This document shows positions 31,683 to 41,536 of a DNA stretch of 64,000 bases, piece by piece. The position numbers and the translations under genes are program-made. The stretch is from Mycolicibacter senuensis. GTDB lineage: Bacteria; Actinomycetota; Actinomycetes; Mycobacteriales; Mycobacteriaceae. Each line of letters opens with the position of its first letter. Position 1 is the first letter of the stretch. The DNA lies in assembly GCF_002101885.1 (NCBI RefSeq), contig NZ_LQPS01000043.1:186001-250000 (forward strand). The letters run 5' to 3'. The notes below the pieces were generated by a model. That model searched no databases. It was not told where the DNA came from and worked only from the letters and a program-made list of their open reading frames with translations.

Positions 31683-34600
31683 GTGATCTCCAAAGTGCTG
31701 GTCGCCAACCGCGGAGAGATCGCGATCCGCGCGTTTCGCGCCGCCTATGAGCTCGGGATCGACACAGTGGCGGTCTATGCCTACGAAGACCGCAATTCGG
31801 TGCACCGCCTCAAAGCCGACGAGTCGTACCAGATCGGCGAGCCGGGTCATCCGGTGCGCGGCTACCTGTCGGTGGAGGCCATCGTCGACACCGCCAAGCG
31901 CTGCGGCGCCGATGCGGTCTACCCGGGCTATGGCTTCCTTTCGGAGAACCCGCAGTTGGCGCAGGCCTGCGAAGACGCCGGCATCGCGTTCGTCGGGCCC
32001 AGCGCAGCCGTGCTGGCGCTGGCCGGCAACAAGTCGCATGCAGTGGCCGCAGCGCGTGAGGCCGGCCTGCCGGTGCTGGCGTCATCGGAGCCGTCACGCT
32101 CGGTCGACGAGTTGGTGTCGGCGGCAGCCGACATGGCGTTTCCGCTGTTCGTCAAGGCGGTCGCCGGCGGGGGCGGTCGCGGGATGCGCCGGGTCGCCGA
32201 CCTCGACGGGCTGGCCGAGGCGGTCGAGGCGGCCAGCCGGGAAGCCGAATCGGCGTTCGGGGATGCCACGGTGTACCTCGAGCAGGCGGTGATCAACCCA
32301 CGCCACATCGAGGTGCAGATCCTGGCCGACACCCACGGCAACATCGTGCACCTGTTTGAGCGGGACTGCAGCGTGCAGCGTCGCCACCAGAAGGTCGTCG
32401 AGTTGGCGCCGGCGCCGAACCTGGATCCGGTATTGCGGGACAAGATCTGCGCCGACGCGGTCGCTTTCGCGCGCCACATCGGCTACAGCTGCGCGGGCAC
32501 GGTGGAGTTCCTGCTCGACGAGCGCGGCCACTATGTGTTCATCGAGATGAATCCGCGAATCCAGGTGGAGCACACGGTCACCGAGGAGATCACCGACGTG
32601 GATCTGGTCTCGGCTCAGCTGCGGGTTGCCGCCGGGGAATCCCTGCAGGACCTGGGGCTGCGCCAAGACGCCATCGTTTCGCACGGCGCGGCGCTGCAGT
32701 GCCGGATCACCACCGAGGACCCGGCGAACGGATTCCGGCCCGACACCGGGCGAATCACCGCCTACCGCAGCCCGGGCGGCGCCGGCATCCGACTGGACGG
32801 TGGCACCCACCTGGGCGCGGAGATCAGCCCGCATTTCGATTCGATGCTGGTCAAACTGACCTGCCGGGGCCGGGACTTTCCCACCGCGGTGAACCGGGCA
32901 CGCCGGGCGATCGCCGAGTTCCGTATCCGGGGGGTCTCGACGAACATCCCGTTCCTGCAGGCCGTGCTCGACGACCCGGATTTCCGGGCCGGCCACATCA
33001 CCACGTCGTTCATCGACGAGCGCCCGCAACTGCTGACCTCACACGCATCAGCTGACCGCGGCACCAAGATCCTGACCTATCTGGCCGACGTCACCGTCAA
33101 TCAGCCTCACGGTGGGCGACCCTCGGCGGTCTACCCGCGCGACAAGCTGCCCGACATCGACCTGTCGAGCACACCGCCGCCGGGCTCCAAGCAGCGGCTG
33201 ATGAAACTCGGGCCGGAGGGGTTCGCGCGCTGGTTGCGGGAATCGCCGGCCGTTGCCGTCACCGAGACGACGTTCCGGGATGCCCACCAGTCGCTGCTGG
33301 CCACCCGATTGCGCACCAAAGGTCTGCTCAACGTGGCTCCCTACATCGCCCGGACCACCCCGCAACTGCTGTCGATGGAGTGCTGGGGCGGGGCGACCTA
33401 CGATGTGGCGCTGCGCTTTTTGAAAGAGGACCCCTGGGAGCGGCTGGCGGTGCTGCGCGAGACGCTGCCCAACATCTGCCTGCAGATGCTCCTTCGGGGC
33501 CGCAACACCGTGGGCTACACGCCGTACCCGGAGCTGGTCACCTCGGCGTTCGTGGCCGAGGCGACCGCAACCGGCATTGACATCTTCCGGATCTTCGATG
33601 CGCTCAACAACGTCGACTCGATGCGCCCGGCGATCGACGCGGTCCGCGAAACCGGCAACGCGGTAGCCGAAGTCGCCATGTGCTACACCGGTGACCTGAC
33701 CAATCCGGCCGAGAACCTCTACACCCTGGACTATTACCTCAAGCTCGCCGAGCAGATCGTCGACGCCGGCGCGCACGTGCTGGCCATCAAGGACATGGCC
33801 GGGCTGCTGCGGCCGGCGGCGGCCACCACGTTGGTCGGTGCGCTGCGAAGCCGCTTCGACCTGCCGATCCACGTGCACACCCACGACACCCCGGGTGGGC
33901 AGTTGGCCGCCTACGAGGCGGCCTGGCACGCCGGCGCCGACGCCGTCGACGGGGCGGCCGCACCGCTGGCCGGCACCACCAGCCAGCCTGCGCTCAGCTC
34001 GATCGTGGCTGCGGCGGCCCACACCGACTACGACACCGGCCTGTCGCTGGCCGCGGTGTGCGACCTGGAACCGTATTGGGAAGGCGTGCGAAAGGTCTAC
34101 GCGCCGTTTGAATCCGGATTGGCAGGACCGACCGGTCGGGTGTACCGGCATGAGATTCCCGGCGGCCAGCTGTCCAACCTGCACCAGCAGGCCAAAGCGC
34201 TGGGGCTGGCCGACCGGTTCGAGGAGATCGAAGCCAACTACGCCGGGGCCGACGCCGTGCTGGGCCGGCTGATCAAGGTCACCCCGAGCTCGAAGGTGGT
34301 CGGAGACCTGGCGCTGGCCTTGGTCGGTGCCGGCATCACCGCCGAGGAGTTCGCGGCCGACCCGGCGAAAGTGGACATCCCCGACTCGGTGATCGGCTTC
34401 CTGCGCGGGGAACTCGGCGAGCCGGCCGGCGGCTGGCCGGAACCCTTGCGCACCAAGGCATTGGACGGTCGAGGGCAGGCGCGCGAGGTGCAGCAGTTGT
34501 CCGCCGACGACGAGGCGGTCTTGGCGCTGACCGGCCCGAAGCGCCAAGCCACGCTGAACCGGCTGCTGTTCCCGGGCCCCACCAAGGAATTCGAGGAGCA

Positions 34601-35066
34601 CCGCGACCTCTACGGCGACACCTCGCAACTGTCGGCCAACCAGTTCTTCTACGGACTGCGCCAAGGCGAGGAGCACCGGGTCCGCCTCGAGCGCGGCGTG
34701 GAACTGCTGATCGGCCTGGAAGCCATCTCCGAGCCCGACGAACGCGGCATGCGGACCGTGATGTGCATCATCAACGGCCAACTGCGGCCGGTCGAGGTGC
34801 GTGACCGCAGTGTGGCCAGCGAGGCGCCGGTGGCCGAGAAGGCCGACCGCTCCAAGCCCGGCCACGTCGCTGCGCCGTTCGCCGGAGTCGTCACCATCGG
34901 GGTGGCCGAGGGCGAACAGGTCAGCGCGGGACAGACCGTGGCCACCATCGAGGCGATGAAGATGGAGGCCGCCATCACCGCCCCGGCCGACGGCACCGTG
35001 GAGCGGGTGGCGGTCGCCGAGACCGCACAGGTCGAAGGTGGTGACCTGCTGGTGGTGCTGAGCTGA
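31683..35066 (+). CDS. pyc: Pyruvate carboxylase
   Basis: A 1127-residue multidomain enzyme that carboxylates pyruvate to oxaloacetate. Order: biotin carboxylase (about 1-450; VANRGEIAIRAF, KAVAGGGGRGMR, MNPRIQVEHTVTE), carboxyltransferase/HMGL (about 520-800; TETTFRDAHQSLLATR), and a biotinyl domain whose biotin Lys is 1093 in EAMKMEA. Start is GTG, 10 bases after the VKOR stop. It replenishes the TCA cycle. In M. tuberculosis the equivalent is Rv2967c (pca). Confidence 0.98.
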   Translation: MISKVLVANRGEIAIRAFRAAYELGIDTVAVYAYEDRNSVHRLKADESYQIGEPGHPVRGYLSVEAIVDTAKRCGADAVYPGYGFLSENPQLAQACEDAGIAFVGPSAAVLALAGNKSHAVAAAREAGLPVLASSEPSRSVDELVSAAADMAFPLFVKAVAGGGGRGMRRVADLDGLAEAVEAASREAESAFGDATVYLEQAVINPRHIEVQILADTHGNIVHLFERDCSVQRRHQKVVELAPAPNLDPVLRDKICADAVAFARHIGYSCAGTVEFLLDERGHYVFIEMNPRIQVEHTVTEEITDVDLVSAQLRVAAGESLQDLGLRQDAIVSHGAALQCRITTEDPANGFRPDTGRITAYRSPGGAGIRLDGGTHLGAEISPHFDSMLVKLTCRGRDFPTAVNRARRAIAEFRIRGVSTNIPFLQAVLDDPDFRAGHITTSFIDERPQLLTSHASADRGTKILTYLADVTVNQPHGGRPSAVYPRDKLPDIDLSSTPPPGSKQRLMKLGPEGFARWLRESPAVAVTETTFRDAHQSLLATRLRTKGLLNVAPYIARTTPQLLSMECWGGATYDVALRFLKEDPWERLAVLRETLPNICLQMLLRGRNTVGYTPYPELVTSAFVAEATATGIDIFRIFDALNNVDSMRPAIDAVRETGNAVAEVAMCYTGDLTNPAENLYTLDYYLKLAEQIVDAGAHVLAIKDMAGLLRPAAATTLVGALRSRFDLPIHVHTHDTPGGQLAAYEAAWHAGADAVDGAAAPLAGTTSQPALSSIVAAAAHTDYDTGLSLAAVCDLEPYWEGVRKVYAPFESGLAGPTGRVYRHEIPGGQLSNLHQQAKALGLADRFEEIEANYAGADAVLGRLIKVTPSSKVVGDLALALVGAGITAEEFAADPAKVDIPDSVIGFLRGELGEPAGGWPEPLRTKALDGRGQAREVQQLSADDEAVLALTGPKRQATLNRLLFPGPTKEFEEHRDLYGDTSQLSANQFFYGLRQGEEHRVRLERGVELLIGLEAISEPDERGMRTVMCIINGQLRPVEVRDRSVASEAPVAEKADRSKPGHVAAPFAGVVTIGVAEGEQVSAGQTVATIEAMKMEAAITAPADGTVERVAVAETAQVEGGDLLVVLS

Positions 35067-35617
35067 CCCGCATCGTCGGTGGCGTCGCGGGCGGGCGACG
35101 CATTGCCGTGCCACCGCGCGGCACCAGGCCGACCACCGACCGGGTGCGGGAGGCACTGTTCAACGTGCTCGATGCCCGGCTGGACCTGGACGGGACGGCG
35201 GTGCTGGACCTCTACGCCGGCTCGGGGGCGCTGGGATTGGAGGCGCTGTCGCGGGGGGCGGCCAGCGCGCTGTTCGTCGAATCGGACCGCCGCGCCGCCG
35301 ACGTGCTGGCCGGCAACATCGCCGCGCTGGGATTGCCCGGCGCCACGCTGCGCCGCGGCACGGTGACCGCGGTGCTGACCGGTGGTATTGACGCCCCGGT
35401 GGATCTGGTGCTGGCCGACCCGCCCTATGAGGTTTCCGCCGCCGACATCGATGCGCTTCCGGGGCTGCTGGTCGCCGGCGGCTGGGCCGGTCCGGGCACC
35501 GTCGTGGTGATCGAACGCGCCGCATCGAGCCCGCCGGTGGCGTGGCCGGACGGATGGGATGCGTGGCCGGATCGCCGTTACGGCGACACCCGGTTGGAGC
35601 TGGCCGAGTTGGCCTGA
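35063..35617 (+). CDS. rsmD: 16S rRNA (guanine966-N2)-methyltransferase RsmD, probable CTG start
   Basis: A Rossmann-fold methyltransferase of about 184 residues with LDLYAGSGALGLEAL (SAM site) and LADPPYEV (catalytic DPPY). It methylates G966 of 16S rRNA. The first standard start in frame is GTG 35108, but that would remove the conserved RIVGGVAGGRRIAV segment present in RsmD proteins. Reading back, the segment begins TRIV directly after a CTG at 35063, and a stop lies at 35042 with no ATG, GTG or TTG between. So a CTG start, overlapping the pyc stop as CTGA, is the best reading. The standard-start alternative is 35108-35617. Confidence 0.85.
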   Translation: MTRIVGGVAGGRRIAVPPRGTRPTTDRVREALFNVLDARLDLDGTAVLDLYAGSGALGLEALSRGAASALFVESDRRAADVLAGNIAALGLPGATLRRGTVTAVLTGGIDAPVDLVLADPPYEVSAADIDALPGLLVAGGWAGPGTVVVIERAASSPPVAWPDGWDAWPDRRYGDTRLELAELA

Positions 35618-35627
35618 CCCGTGCTGC

Positions 35628-35633
35628 TAGCGT
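35628..35633 (+). promoter_or_regulatory. Candidate -10 hexamer for coaD
   Basis: TAGCGT, 8 bases before the ATG at 35642. It overlaps nothing else, and excludes the earlier in-frame starts at 35621 and 35635's out-of-frame ATG. Confidence 0.45.
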
Positions 35634-35641
35634 CATGGACC

Positions 35642-36118
35642 ATGAGTGGCGCGGTATGCCCGGGCTCGTTCGACCCGGTGACCCTGGGACACGTCGACAT
35701 CCTGGAGCGTGCGGCCGCCCAGTTCGACGAGGTGGTGGCAGCCGTCCTGATCAACCCGGCCAAAAAGGGCATGTTCAGCCTGGACGAGCGCCTGGAGATG
35801 ATCGCCGAAGCTACCGCGCACCTGCCCAACGTGCGGGCTGAATCCGGCCAGGGGCTGGTGGTCGACTTCGTCCGGGAACGGAAACTGACCGCGATCATCA
35901 AGGGCCTGCGCACCGGCACCGACTTCGAGTACGAGCTGCAGATGGCGCAGATGAACAAGCACATCGCCGGGGTGGACACCTTCTTCGTGGCCACCACGCC
36001 GCGCTATTCGTTCGTGTCGTCGTCGCTGGCCAAGGAGGTGGCCTCGATGGGTGGGGATGTCTCCGATCTGCTGCCTGAACCGGTGAACCGGCGGCTGGCG
36101 GCGAAGCTGGGCTCGTAG
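35642..36118 (+). CDS. coaD: Phosphopantetheine adenylyltransferase
   Basis: A 158-residue nucleotidyltransferase that makes dephospho-CoA from 4'-phosphopantetheine and ATP. The nucleotide motif PGSFDPVTLGHVDI and the C-terminal ATP loop YSFVSSSLAKEVA are intact. The ATG at 35642 agrees with M. tuberculosis CoaD (M-T/S-GAVCPGSFDPV). It is the last conserved gene before the accessory island. Confidence 0.98.
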   Translation: MSGAVCPGSFDPVTLGHVDILERAAAQFDEVVAAVLINPAKKGMFSLDERLEMIAEATAHLPNVRAESGQGLVVDFVRERKLTAIIKGLRTGTDFEYELQMAQMNKHIAGVDTFFVATTPRYSFVSSSLAKEVASMGGDVSDLLPEPVNRRLAAKLGS

Positions 36119-36283
36119 GCGCGTTATATGTGGGCGCGTATCTCGAATCCGCTGCACCGGCAGGTCACGGCCGCCGACTGGTTCCTGCCTGGCCGGCTTT
36201 CTCGATGCGGCAGCGCGGGCAGTGCGAATGAATTCCGCAACGCTCCAATGTATTTGAGTTCCGGCAAGGAACGGGTGGCCGGT

Positions 36284-37534
36284 CTAATTGGTGGTAGGGG
36301 GTGCTTGGGGTTGGAAGGGTTGGTACCACCACCAGTCGGCGCGTTCGCCGAGTGGTCCGGGGCAGGGTGGGGCCGCCGGTGGTGGGTTGGTGGGTGGTCG
36401 GGCCAGTGATCCGGGGCGAAGGGGGTGCCCGTTGTTGTCGGTGACGGTGAGGTCGGTGGCGGGTCCGGTGATGGTGATGATGCCGCGATGGTGCAGCCGG
36501 TGGTGATACGGGCAGACCAGTACCAGGTTGTTCAGGTCGGTGGAGCCGCCGTCTTCCCAGTGTTGGATGTGGTGGGCGTGCAGCCCTCGGGTGGCCCCGC
36601 AACCGGGGATCACGCAGCTGCGGTCACGGTGCTCGAGGGCACGGCGTAGTCGGCGGTTGATGGCGCGGGTGCTGCGGCCGGCGCCGATGGGCACGCCGTC
36701 ACGTTCGAACCACACTTCGAAGGTGGCGTCGCACAGCAGGTATTGGCGTTCGGCGTCGGTCAGTAGTGGGCCCAGGTGCACAGCGGCGGCGTGCTGCTGC
36801 ACATCGAGGTGGGCGACCACGGTGGAGTGTTGCCCGTGGGGCCGGCGCGCGGCCTCGACGTCCCATCCGGTTTCGACCAGGCGCATAAACGCATCCCCAG
36901 TGGTCGGCAGCGGCGGTGCTTGGTCGCAGTCCGCGCCATCGTGGTCGTGTTTCCACTCGGCTATCAGGGTATCCAGGTGGGATTGCAGCGCCGCGTCGAA
37001 TTTGGCGGCATCCAAAGGGTTCAGTGTGATCCGCCAGCAGCTGCCGTGCGCGTCGCTGGTTTTGCTGACCGAGCGTTCCGGCTCGGGCCGGCGATCAGGT
37101 TCGGGGTCGGGGCGGGGTTCCAGTTTGACCGCGGTCCGCAACTGGCTGACGGTGGCCACCTCGACCAGCTGAGCGTAGTGCGCATCGGAGCCGTCGGCGG
37201 CCCGCTGAGCGATCACCCCGACCTGGTCCAGCGAGACACGGCCTTCCCGCAGGCCCTGGACACAGCGGGGAAACTCCGCGCTTCGTTGCGCCACTGCTGT
37301 GATGGTGTGGGCGTTGCTCGGGGACACTCCGGTCTTCCAGGCCACCAGGGCCGGGATCGAGCGCGCCCCGGTGGCGCCCCACAGTTCGTCGCGGTCGATC
37401 TCGGCGACGATCTCCACGATGCGGCCATCGATGGCGTTGCGCTGTCCGGTCAACTCCGCCAACTCCTCGAACAGCCCTTCAAGACGCTGGGTAGGACCCG
37501 CCTGCGGGCCGGCATCAGTGGTGATCGAGGACAT
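36284..37534 (-). CDS. 13E12-repeat-type DUF222/HNH endonuclease protein
   Basis: A 416-residue protein of the family dispersed in mycobacterial genomes as REP13E12. Residues about 10-290 are DUF222. The C-terminal zinc-HNH domain is visible in CVIPGCGATRGLHAHHIQHWEDGGSTDLNNLVLVC (cited as positions 319-353) followed by PYHHRLHH, with paired CxxC-type ligands. The end is Pro-rich. Such genes are often multicopy and act as insertion or recombination targets. It lies alone at the left edge of the island, 165 bases from coaD. The function is unproven. Confidence 0.88.
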   Translation of the reverse strand: MSSITTDAGPQAGPTQRLEGLFEELAELTGQRNAIDGRIVEIVAEIDRDELWGATGARSIPALVAWKTGVSPSNAHTITAVAQRSAEFPRCVQGLREGRVSLDQVGVIAQRAADGSDAHYAQLVEVATVSQLRTAVKLEPRPDPEPDRRPEPERSVSKTSDAHGSCWRITLNPLDAAKFDAALQSHLDTLIAEWKHDHDGADCDQAPPLPTTGDAFMRLVETGWDVEAARRPHGQHSTVVAHLDVQQHAAAVHLGPLLTDAERQYLLCDATFEVWFERDGVPIGAGRSTRAINRRLRRALEHRDRSCVIPGCGATRGLHAHHIQHWEDGGSTDLNNLVLVCPYHHRLHHRGIITITGPATDLTVTDNNGHPLRPGSLARPPTNPPPAAPPCPGPLGERADWWWYQPFQPQAPPTTN

Positions 37535-37746
37535 GACTTCAGCATGGCAGGGGGGTCCGACATCTTCCGGCTCAACGACCCGCGCTGTGGTGTGGACTGG
37601 TGATTGCGGACGCCATGTCCCATAACCGGCGGATAGCGGGAATGCTGTGCCGCTGCCCGATTAGTTAGAACGGTGCCTATACCCGGATTTTCGTGATCTC
37701 GGGCATGAGTGCCTGTCGGTGAATTGCGACTGCTCTGCTTGCCTGA

Positions 37747-38472
37747 CTACCCAGCCCACTCCTCATGCGCCAACGGCGAATCATTCAGCAGGTCGCGCCG
37801 CGCCCGCCAGTCCGGCAGGTACCCGTCCATCAGCGCGGTGAACCGCTCGCCGTGGTGGCGTTCCCGGTAGTGAGTCATCTCGTGAACCACGATGTACTCC
37901 AGGCAATCCGGGTGCTTCTTGGCCAGCTCGATGTTGAACCAGATATGGCCGCTCTCGCGGTTGCACGAGCCCCACTTGGTCTTCATCCGCCGGATGCTCC
38001 AGCGCGGAACCGAAACACCGATCACGGGCTCCCATTTGGCGATCAGGTGCGGCAGAGCGTCACGCAGCTGCTGGCGGTACCAGCGGTTGAGTACGTCGTG
38101 CCGCTGTTCGGACTCGGATTCGGCTGGGGTGTACAGCAACAGGCGGTCGCCGTCGAGTTCCACGTGCGCCCGCCCGGGACGCTGCACCACCTTGAGGCGG
38201 TACCGCACGCCCCACACGTAATGTGATTCGCCGGTGAGGATTTCGCGTCGCGACTGGCGTACGGTCGCCTGGAGCCGGTGACGCTGCCGTTTGATCCACG
38301 GCAGGCGGTCGATCACCGCCAAGCGCACGGCTTCATCATCGAGACGCCGGGGGGCGGCCACGCGCACCCGCCCCAGCGGCGGGTAGACCCCGATGTGCAG
38401 GTGCTTGATGTCCTTGTAGACGACGTCGACATCGATTCCGGCCACACTGAGATAGCCGCTACCAGTAGCCAT
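37747..38472 (-). CDS. YgjP-like M48-family metallopeptidase
   Basis: A 241-residue protein of the YgjP/DUF45 family. The zinc site is HEMTH plus a downstream His in YRERHHGERF near residues 190-205, and the WGSCNRESGHIWFN segment before it is typical. It overlaps the hsdR end by 14 bases, so it is the last gene of the restriction operon. YgjP-like genes are frequent companions of type I restriction loci; their role there is not established. A protease that trims or controls HsdR is one possibility. The 212 bases after the HNH start hold no gene that I can support. Confidence 0.88.
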   Translation of the reverse strand: MATGSGYLSVAGIDVDVVYKDIKHLHIGVYPPLGRVRVAAPRRLDDEAVRLAVIDRLPWIKRQRHRLQATVRQSRREILTGESHYVWGVRYRLKVVQRPGRAHVELDGDRLLLYTPAESESEQRHDVLNRWYRQQLRDALPHLIAKWEPVIGVSVPRWSIRRMKTKWGSCNRESGHIWFNIELAKKHPDCLEYIVVHEMTHYRERHHGERFTALMDGYLPDWRARRDLLNDSPLAHEEWAG

Positions 38473-41400
38473 CTTGAGCCTTCACCAGGTCGAAGAGTTC
38501 ATCGAGCCGATCGAACCCGTCGGACAGCACCGCGGCGATGGCACGCTTGACCACCTTCTCCTTCAGCGGGTCGCCGACCCAGTCGTGATGCTTGTGGGTC
38601 AGGATCGCCTCGTCGATCTTGACCGGGGTGGCCGGGTCGGGCCAGCCGAAGTCGATCAGTGCACGCCGCGCCCGGTTGTCGGCCCAATCGGGGTAGACGG
38701 TGTCGGTCTCACCCTTGCCGAGCTTCTCGGCCTGCTCCAACAGTTTTGCCAGATATGCCTGGTACTCCAGGGCCCCGCGGCGGCGCTCCGCCAGCAATGC
38801 GTCGAGCAGTGCCGACATGGCCTCGTAATACTTCGGGTTGGTGGGGTGTTCGTCGACGATGACTTTGCGCATGTTGTTGACGATGGTCTCGGCGACCGCC
38901 TCCGGGTCCTTCTTGATCCCCTGCGGCAGCTTATCGATCGCGCCCGCGCCGAGTCGGGCGATCAGTTGCACTAGGCCGGTATCATCGAAATTCGACACCA
39001 CCTCTGAGGGCTCGGCACTGATGTAGGTGTCGAGGAGATACCGCATACCGGCCTCATACTGCTTGAAGTCGACGTTCTCCCCGGCGCCGAGTTTGATCTC
39101 GTCACGCAGCGAGGTGTATCTGGTGACTTCGATCTTGATGGCGGCCGCGTCCGCGGCGCTGTAGCCGGCGGCAGTCATGTCGTTGGCAAGGTTGGCATAG
39201 GCCCGGGTCACCGCCGCGATCATCTTGTACAGCTTGACCCGCTTGGGCTCATTGGCCTTGATCTGCTCGGCGTTGCCTTGCTCGGCGGCGCAGAAATAGT
39301 GCTGGAACTGCTGAATGCCCCGGGGCGGGGCGACCGGCTCGCACAACGCCCGGATCCGCTCCAGTGCCTCGTCAAGATCGGAACGTGCACTTGCCAGCCG
39401 ATCGGTGAGCAGGCCCTCGATATCCGTCTTGTCATAGCCGTCGAGTGCGCCGCCGGTGTAATCGGTGATCGCGGTTTCCAGCGAGTTGAACAGGTCGCGG
39501 TAGTCGACGATGTAGCCGTACTGTTTGTCGTCGCCGTCGAGCCGGTTGACTCGGCAGATCGCTTGGAACAGGCCGTGATCGGCCATCGTCTTATCGATGT
39601 AGAGGTAGGTGGCACTGGGTGCGTCGAAGCCGGTCAGCAGCTTGTCCACAACGATCAGCAGCCGCATCCGGCCCGGCTCGGTGACGAACGTGTGCTTGAC
39701 GTCCTTTTCGAACTGGTCGACCTTGCCCATCGCGGTGTCTTCGGATACACCGAAATGCTCGGCGAGCATCCGCCGGTAGATCTGGTACTGATGCAGCTTC
39801 TCGGTGGCGCCGTGACCGGAGTCCTCCTTGGCGATGTCGGCCGGGCTGGGGGAGTAGCTGGTGACGATGGCGCATTTGCCGGCAAATCCGGCCTGGCAGA
39901 ACAACTCGTAGAACTTGCAGGCCTGATAAATGCTGGAGCTGACCAACATGGCGTTGCCGCGCCCATCCATCAGGCGCGGTTTGGTGGCCATGTCCATCAG
40001 GATGTCGTCGACGATCTGGCGGGCGCGGGGCTCGGAGCTGACCACCTTTTGCGCGGTGCCCCAGCGCTTTTTGAGTTCGGCCTTGGACAGGTCGGTCATG
40101 CCTTTGGTCTGGGCGTCGAACCATTGGTCGACCTTGGCGGGGGAGGTGAGGTCTTGGTCGATGCTTCGGGCTTCATAGCGCAGGTCGACCACAACTCCGT
40201 CGGACACCGCCTCGTCGAACTTGTAGGTGTGGATGAAGCTGCCGAAGGTTTCGATGCTGGTGGCTTTGTCGGCTTTGAGCAGCGGGGTGCCGGTGAACCC
40301 GATGAACATCGCCCGGGGCAGCAGGGTCTTCATCGCCTCATGCAGCTTGCCCGATTGGGTGCGGTGTGCCTCGTCGATGAACACGAAGAGATTGCCCTTG
40401 GCGGCAAAATCTTTCGGCATCGTGGAGTTCAGTTCGGCGATGAAGTCCGCGCCGTCGTCGTCGCGGCCTTCGGCGACGCCGAACTTGTGGATCAATGAGC
40501 AGATCAGCCACGGCGCGCTCTGGTTGAGGGTGGCCAACAGGTCCACGCCGGAGGTGGTGCGGTAGATCTGCTCGTCGACGCCGCTGAAGACCTGCTCGAT
40601 CTGCTCGTCGAGCTCGGTGCGGTCGGTGATCAGCAGCACCCGCGCATCGGGCTGGTGTTCGCGCAGCCACTTGGCCAACCACACCATCGTCAGCGATTTG
40701 CCCGAACCCTGGGTGTGCCAGATGATGCCGCCCTCCCGGGCGGCGACGCGGGACTGGGCGGCTTTGACCCCGAAGTACTGGTTGTGCCGGGCGGTCTTCT
40801 TGATCCCGGCGTCGAACACCATGAAGTCGTGGATGAGTTCCAGCAGCCGCTCCTTGCCGCACATCTGGGTCACTGCCCGGTCCAGCGGCGCCGCGATGTC
40901 GGAGGGTTCTTTCCAGGCAAGCCAGTATTTCTCCGGGGTGTCGATCACGGCATACCGCAGGCCCTCGACCTCATTGCCGGCGAACACAAACTGTGCGGTG
41001 GTGAAGAACGGCCGGATGAAATCGGCCTTCTGGTTGCCGATGGTCTGGCGGATCCCCTCGGACACCGCCACTTTGGATCGTTTGAGTTCGATGGTGGCGA
41101 TCGCGATGCCGTTGACGTAGAGCATCAGGTCGGGCCGCTTGGTGTGGTTACCGGCGACGGTGACCTCTTCAGCGATGGCGAACTGGTTGGCCTGCGGGTT
41201 CTTCCAGTCGATCAGAAAGACCGTTTCATAGTGTTCCCCGGCGCCGGCTTTGACCTTGACTCCGTAGCGCAGCAATCCGTAGACGTCGCGGTTGGCTTCG
41301 TAGAGGTCGCGGCCACTACCGAGGGAGGCGTCGCTTCTCAGCCGATCGATGGCCTTGTTGATCAAGTTGGGGTGATAGCCGCGAGGTGTCAGGTTGGCTT

Positions 41401-41536
41401 CCAGCAGTTCGACTTCGACATTGGAATTGCCGTCCCGGTGCGCCCAGTTGCCCAGGTAGTCATACTTCAGCGTGTCGCGGAAGATCTCGACGACGTGTTC
41501 CTGGGTTTTGCGTTCACTCTGGCCCACGGTGCTCAT
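38459..41536 (-). CDS. hsdR: Type I restriction endonuclease subunit R
   Basis: A 1025-residue motor-nuclease subunit. Order: N-terminal PD-ExK nuclease (Asp136 in KRPDLMLY, Glu150 and Lys152 in IATIELK), SF2 translocase with Walker A GSGKS (277-281), DEAH box at 390-393, TGTP in motif III, and a helical C-terminus that docks on HsdM. With HsdM and HsdS it cuts unmethylated DNA at a distance after translocation. It appears intact. It overlaps the GIY-YIG gene upstream (ATGA) and the YgjP gene downstream (14 bases). Confidence 0.96.
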   Translation of the reverse strand: MSTVGQSERKTQEHVVEIFRDTLKYDYLGNWAHRDGNSNVEVELLEANLTPRGYHPNLINKAIDRLRSDASLGSGRDLYEANRDVYGLLRYGVKVKAGAGEHYETVFLIDWKNPQANQFAIAEEVTVAGNHTKRPDLMLYVNGIAIATIELKRSKVAVSEGIRQTIGNQKADFIRPFFTTAQFVFAGNEVEGLRYAVIDTPEKYWLAWKEPSDIAAPLDRAVTQMCGKERLLELIHDFMVFDAGIKKTARHNQYFGVKAAQSRVAAREGGIIWHTQGSGKSLTMVWLAKWLREHQPDARVLLITDRTELDEQIEQVFSGVDEQIYRTTSGVDLLATLNQSAPWLICSLIHKFGVAEGRDDDGADFIAELNSTMPKDFAAKGNLFVFIDEAHRTQSGKLHEAMKTLLPRAMFIGFTGTPLLKADKATSIETFGSFIHTYKFDEAVSDGVVVDLRYEARSIDQDLTSPAKVDQWFDAQTKGMTDLSKAELKKRWGTAQKVVSSEPRARQIVDDILMDMATKPRLMDGRGNAMLVSSSIYQACKFYELFCQAGFAGKCAIVTSYSPSPADIAKEDSGHGATEKLHQYQIYRRMLAEHFGVSEDTAMGKVDQFEKDVKHTFVTEPGRMRLLIVVDKLLTGFDAPSATYLYIDKTMADHGLFQAICRVNRLDGDDKQYGYIVDYRDLFNSLETAITDYTGGALDGYDKTDIEGLLTDRLASARSDLDEALERIRALCEPVAPPRGIQQFQHYFCAAEQGNAEQIKANEPKRVKLYKMIAAVTRAYANLANDMTAAGYSAADAAAIKIEVTRYTSLRDEIKLGAGENVDFKQYEAGMRYLLDTYISAEPSEVVSNFDDTGLVQLIARLGAGAIDKLPQGIKKDPEAVAETIVNNMRKVIVDEHPTNPKYYEAMSALLDALLAERRRGALEYQAYLAKLLEQAEKLGKGETDTVYPDWADNRARRALIDFGWPDPATPVKIDEAILTHKHHDWVGDPLKEKVVKRAIAAVLSDGFDRLDELFDLVKAQDGYW

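Noticed and set aside
33048..35156. 702-codon minus-strand frame opposite pyc
   Set aside because: Shadow of pyruvate carboxylase; no family match and biased composition.
36119..36283. Integration site at the end of coaD
   Set aside because: No tRNA, integrase gene or matching direct repeat was found at the other end of the island near 51.9 kb.
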